Source of the DNA: an uncultured Atopostipes sp.
GTDB taxonomy: Bacteria > Bacillota > Bacilli > Lactobacillales > Carnobacteriaceae_A
Assembly (NCBI GenBank): GCA_947296835.1
Contig: CAMYQS010000061.1
Location: 1-7,486 of the forward strand
Reading direction: 5' to 3'
DNA length: 7,486 nt
How positions within the stretch are numbered: the stretch's first letter is position 1; every line of letters starts with the position of its first letter. Below, one piece after another: positions 5,062-7,486 of this stretch. A program made the translations under genes and the position numbers. The notes below the pieces were generated by a model. It made no database searches. It was not told the origin of the DNA and saw only the letters and a program-made list of their open reading frames with translations.

Positions 5062-5721
5062 TTATTTTCCTCCTTCCGGTTTAGTTGCGATTTCAGGAAG
5101 AATTTCACCTTTAGAGATCCACACTTTAACTCCTAATTTACCGAAAGTTGTATCTGCTTCAGCATGTGCATAATCAATATCTGCACGGATTGTGTGTAGT
5201 GGAACTGTTCCTTCTGAAAAGCTTTCTGTACGAGCCATGTCTGCTCCGTTTAAACGTCCAGATACCATTGTTTTGATACCTTCTGCTCCTGCACGCATAG
5301 CATTTTGAATTGCTTGCTTTTGTGCACGACGGAATGCAACACGGTTTTCTAGTTGCTCTGCAATATCTTCTGCAACTAATGTTGCATCGATTTCTGGTTT
5401 TTTGACTTCAATAATGTTTACATGAACTCTTTTACCAGTTAATTTGTTTAATTGATTTCTTAACTTATCTACTTCTGATCCGCCTTTACCGATAACCATT
5501 CCTGGTTTCGCAGTGTTAATTGAAATGTTAACACGGTTAGCAGCTCGTTCGATTTCTACACGAGAAACAGAAGCATCTGTTAAAGCTGTATCAATGTGGT
5601 TACGAATAGCTAAGTCTTCGTGTAAAACGTCTGCGAAGTCTTTGTCATTTGCAAACCATTTAGCGTCCCAATCTTGGATAACGCCAACTCGCAAACCACC
5701 TGGATGAATTTTTTGACCCAT
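5062..5721 (-). CDS. rpsC: 30S ribosomal protein S3
   Basis: S3 lies at the mRNA entry tunnel of the 30S subunit and takes part in mRNA unwinding. The 219-residue product, near the 218 of Bacillus, starts MGQKIHPGGLRVGVIQDWDA. It has a KH domain with the GxxG loop VIGKGG (76-81), the helicase-associated basic residues Arg131, Arg132 and Lys135 in AFRRAQKQAI, and the C-terminal domain with GIKTMVSGRLNGADMARTE (148-166) and LGVKVWISKGEI. The ATG start is served by GGAGG inside the last codons of rplV, seven bases away, and only 2 nt separate the genes. The C-terminal EGGK codons likewise form the rplP binding site, so the coding tail does double duty. Confidence 0.98.
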   Translation of the reverse strand: MGQKIHPGGLRVGVIQDWDAKWFANDKDFADVLHEDLAIRNHIDTALTDASVSRVEIERAANRVNISINTAKPGMVIGKGGSEVDKLRNQLNKLTGKRVHVNIIEVKKPEIDATLVAEDIAEQLENRVAFRRAQKQAIQNAMRAGAEGIKTMVSGRLNGADMARTESFSEGTVPLHTIRADIDYAHAEADTTFGKLGVKVWISKGEILPEIATKPEGGK

Positions 5722-5723
5722 TC

Positions 5724-6080
5724 TTATGCCTCCTCTTTCTCTGATACCACGATTGTAATGTGGCTAGTTCTCTTGTTGATTGCTGAAGCTGCACCTTGTG
5801 CACGAGGACGGAATCTCTTTAGAGTCGGTCCCTCGTTAACGTATGCTTCAGATACGTATAAGTCTTCAATGTTTAAGTCATAGTTATGTTCAGCATTTGC
5901 AATTGCTGAGTTTAATACTGTTTCTACTGGCTTCGCTGCACCTCTATTTGCGAAACGAAGGGTAGAAATAGCATCTGCAACGTTTTGCCCTCTAACCATG
6001 TCTGCTACCAGACGTACTTTACGAGGAGCAATGCGAATATTGTTTGCTGTAGCTTTAGCTGCTGTTACTTTATCTGCCAT
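5724..6080 (-). CDS. rplV: 50S ribosomal protein L22
   Basis: L22 binds all 23S rRNA domains, and its long beta-hairpin lines the peptide exit tunnel; changes there cause macrolide resistance and affect nascent-chain stalling. The 118-residue product contains NIRIAPRKVRLVADMVRGQNV (14-34), KPVETVLNSAIANAEHNYDL (50-69) and the hairpin GPTLKRFRPRAQGAASAINKRTSH (84-107). The hairpin tip has AQGAASAI where Bacillus has AMGRASRI; enterococci and streptococci also vary here, so I read this as lineage variation, not a resistance change. The ATG follows AAAGGAGG with eight bases between. The last codons (KEEA) encode the rpsC ribosome binding site. It is 25 nt after rpsS. Confidence 0.98.
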   Translation of the reverse strand: MADKVTAAKATANNIRIAPRKVRLVADMVRGQNVADAISTLRFANRGAAKPVETVLNSAIANAEHNYDLNIEDLYVSEAYVNEGPTLKRFRPRAQGAASAINKRTSHITIVVSEKEEA

Positions 6081-6105
6081 TTTTGTTTCCTCCTTTCACA
6101 AATTC

Positions 6106-6384
6106 TTAGAATACTGAAGATTTCTTATCAGTTTTGCCGTGTCCACGGAATGTACGTGTAGGTGCAAATTCACCTAACTTATGTCCAACCATGTCTTCTT
6201 GAATATATACGGGTACATGTTTACGACCATCATAAACTGCAATTGTATGTCCAACGAAATTCGGGAAAATTGTTGAACGACGAGACCAAGTACGAATTAC
6301 TCGTCTGTTGTCTTCATCCATTGCTTGGACTTTGTTCATTAAGTGTTCATCGACGAAAGGTCCTTTTTTCAAACTACGGGCCAT
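6106..6384 (-). CDS. rpsS: 30S ribosomal protein S19
   Basis: S19 is a head protein of the 30S subunit that pairs with S13, touches the A-site tRNA and forms an intersubunit bridge. The 92-residue product is full length: MARSLKKGPFVDEHLMNKV at the start, then RTWSRRSTIFPNFVGHTIAVYDGRKHVPVYI (31-61) and MVGHKLGEFAPTRTFRGHGK (65-84), all highly conserved. The C-terminal tail TDKKSSVF is short and lineage-specific. ATG 6384 lies six bases after GGAGG. A 56-nt AT-rich gap separates it from rplB. That gap holds an all-AT 7-bp inverted repeat (6415-6421 and 6434-6440) but no credible terminator or promoter. Confidence 0.98.
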   Translation of the reverse strand: MARSLKKGPFVDEHLMNKVQAMDEDNRRVIRTWSRRSTIFPNFVGHTIAVYDGRKHVPVYIQEDMVGHKLGEFAPTRTFRGHGKTDKKSSVF

Positions 6385-6440
6385 GATTACCCTCCTTTAT
6401 TTTTTCTGGTTACTTTAATTTAGTTAATGTATAAAATTAA

Positions 6441-7268
6441 TTATTTACGACGTCCGCGAACAATCAGTTTGTCTGAGCTCTTACGACGACGAGTTTTCTT
6501 ACCAAGAGTTGGTTTACCCCAAGGTGACATTGGACTCGGCATACCGATACCAGTCTTACCTTCTCCACCACCGTGTGGGTGATCGTTAGGGTTCATTGCA
6601 GATCCACGAACAGCTGGTCTCTTACCTAACCAACGGTTACGTCCTGCTTTACCGATGTTTACTAGTTCATGTTGCTCGTTACCAACAGTGCCAACTGTTG
6701 CACGACATGATGCTAAGATTAAACGGTTTTCTCCTGAGCTTAGGCGTACAAGAACGTATTTACCTTCTTTACCTAATACTTGAGCTGATCCTCCAGCTGA
6801 ACGAACAAGTTGTCCACCTTTACCAGGTTTTAATTCGATGTTGTGAACTGTAGTACCAACAGGGATGTTTACTAATGGTAATGCGTTCCCTACTTTGATA
6901 TCAGCGTCTACACCAGACATGATTTCTTGTCCTACTTTTAATCCCTTAGGTGCTAAGATGTATGTTTTCACACCATCTTCGTAATGTACTAAGGAAATGT
7001 TTGCTGAACGGTTTGGATCATATTCAATCGTTTTAACAACACCGCGGACTCCGTCTTTTTGACGTTTGAAGTCGATCATACGATATTGTTGCTTGTGGCC
7101 TCCCGCTTGATGGCGAGTAGTAATTCTACCTTGGTTGTTACGGCCTGCACGTTTGTATTGCTTAACTAGTAATGATTTCTCTGGCTTAGATGTAGTAAGT
7201 TCTGCGAAATCTAAACTTGTTTTATGACGTTGACCGTTTGAAGTCGGTTTATAAGTTTTAATAGCCAC
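6441..7268 (-). CDS. rplB: 50S ribosomal protein L2 (GTG start)
   Basis: L2 is a primary 23S rRNA binder needed for subunit joining and for a fully active peptidyl-transferase centre. The 275-residue product shows the OB-fold region with NNQGRITTRHQAGGHKQQYR (44-63) and IEYDPNRSANISLVHYEDG (81-99). The SH3-like domain follows with GSAQVLGKEGKYVLVRLSSGE (160-180), and then the C-terminal loop AVRGSAMNPNDHPHGGGEGK (219-238), whose histidines 230 and 232 correspond to the conserved active-site-proximal HPH, and the basic tail KTRRRKSSDKLIVRGRRK. The start is GTG, seven bases after AAGGAGG, giving (M)AIKTYKPTSNG as in relatives; no nearby ATG competes. A 64-nt gap with a promoter-like sequence separates it from rplW. 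Confidence 0.98.
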   Translation of the reverse strand: MAIKTYKPTSNGQRHKTSLDFAELTTSKPEKSLLVKQYKRAGRNNQGRITTRHQAGGHKQQYRMIDFKRQKDGVRGVVKTIEYDPNRSANISLVHYEDGVKTYILAPKGLKVGQEIMSGVDADIKVGNALPLVNIPVGTTVHNIELKPGKGGQLVRSAGGSAQVLGKEGKYVLVRLSSGENRLILASCRATVGTVGNEQHELVNIGKAGRNRWLGKRPAVRGSAMNPNDHPHGGGEGKTGIGMPSPMSPWGKPTLGKKTRRRKSSDKLIVRGRRK

Positions 7269-7284
7269 TGTTTTCCCTCCTTAT

Positions 7285-7294
7285 AATCTAGATT
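7285..7294. repeat. Perfect 10-bp palindrome in the rplB leader
   Basis: AATCTAGATT is self-complementary and lies between the candidate -10 box and the rplB ribosome binding site, immediately downstream of the predicted transcription start. It has no spacer, so it could not form a stable RNA hairpin. As DNA it could be a protein site, but a 10-bp palindrome can also occur by chance. Confidence 0.4.
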
Positions 7295-7301
7295 CTGTAT
7301 T

Positions 7302-7330
7302 TTTATAGTCTAATTATCGTTATTTGTTAA
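7302..7330 (-). promoter_or_regulatory. Candidate sigma-A promoter between rplW and rplB
   Basis: On the coding strand TTAACA (7325-7330) and TATAAA (7302-7307) are separated by exactly 17 bases. Each box matches the vegetative sigma-A consensus (TTGACA, TATAAT) at five of six positions. Transcription would begin near 7295, leaving a leader of about 27 nt before the rplB GTG. The gap is very AT-rich, so a chance match is quite possible, and S10 clusters of Bacilli are normally thought to be read from promoters further upstream. Treated as a prediction only. Confidence 0.35.
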
Positions 7331-7332
7331 TA

Positions 7333-7486
7333 TTATTCTTCATCGTTGCTTTCGCCGAAAATTTCGATATCAGCAGAAGCTTCTGTTAGGGTAATAATCG
7401 CTTTTTTACGACTCTTTTTAAAGCCTTTGTATTGTCTCATGTTACCCATAGTTTTTGGTTTACGAGCAGTGTTCATGATGTTAACT
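7333..7486 (-). CDS. rplW: 50S ribosomal protein L23 (partial, N-terminus off the right edge)
   Basis: L23 lies at the peptide tunnel exit and is the docking site of trigger factor and signal recognition particle. Only the last 50 codons are visible, starting VNIMN and ending in TAA at 7333. Recognisable family elements are VNIMN (the strand usually read VNxMN), YKGFKKSRKKAIITLTE (residues 19-35 of the visible part), which aligns with YxGxxxKRRKAIVTL, and the closing strand ADIEIF. Two features stand out: the loop KPKTMGNMRQY appears about three residues longer than KPKRVGRY of Bacillus, and the protein ends in an acidic tail GESNDEE. Position immediately before rplB supports the identification. 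The missing N-terminal half and rplD would lie beyond 7486. Confidence 0.93.
   Translation of the reverse strand, partial: VNIMNTARKPKTMGNMRQYKGFKKSRKKAIITLTEASADIEIFGESNDEE

Noticed and set aside
6415..6440. Inverted repeat TTAATTT/AAATTAA between rplB and rpsS
   Set aside because: Seven A-T pairs around a 12-nt loop with no T-tract make neither a stable hairpin nor a terminator.
2015..6853. Several open frames of 60-101 codons on the plus strand
   Set aside because: They lie antisense within or across conserved ribosomal genes, lack good binding sites and known motifs, and are the expected shadows of reading AT-rich coding DNA backwards.
1..7486. A previously undescribed system inserted in the cluster
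   Set aside because: Gene content and order are completely canonical from rplW to rplO. No unassigned open frame, repeat array or foreign-looking segment remains after annotation.

Overview
This window is an ordinary but informative piece of a bacterial ribosomal-protein cluster: the downstream half of the S10 operon joined to most of the spc operon. All 18 genes are read from the minus strand. In transcription order (high to low coordinates) they are rplW (partial), rplB, rpsS, rplV, rpsC, rplP, rpmC, rpsQ, rplN, rplX, rplE, rpsN (zinc type), rpsH, rplF, rplR, rpsE, rpmD and rplO (partial). The order is fully canonical, with no inserted, missing or broken gene. I found no tRNA, rRNA, CRISPR, mobile element, intrinsic terminator or previously undescribed system.

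The organism is a low-GC Gram-positive of class Bacilli. S14 is the short zinc-binding form, every Shine-Dalgarno (SD) site is a variant of AAGGAGG, codon use is AT-rich, and all 17 visible stop codons are TAA. From memory, L16, L2 (NPNDHPHGGGEG) and the S8 C-terminus look most like Lactobacillales proteins. I cannot fix the genus from sequence alone.

Layout: 7333-7486 is the L23 tail. A 64-nt gap with a good sigma-A-like promoter candidate leads into rplB. The block 4437-6384 (rpsS, rplV, rpsC, rplP, rpmC) is tightly packed, with junctions of 2-3 nt and one 11-nt overlap. The spc part (442-4399) has 13-37 nt junctions except for one 105-nt spacer between rplF and rplR. rplO runs off the left edge about eight codons before its expected end. 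No gene-free stretch exceeds 105 nt.

Together the genes supply 11 large-subunit (L23, L2, L22, L16, L29, L14, L24, L5, L6, L18, L30), one further partial large-subunit (L15) and six small-subunit (S19, S3, S17, S14, S8, S5) proteins in step. Co-transcription and translational coupling are the evident means of balance. Four starts are GTG or TTG (rplB, rpsQ, rplF, rplR). The most useful second looks are the promoter candidate before rplB, the rplF-rplR spacer, and unusual residues in normally conserved parts of L15, L23 and L30.
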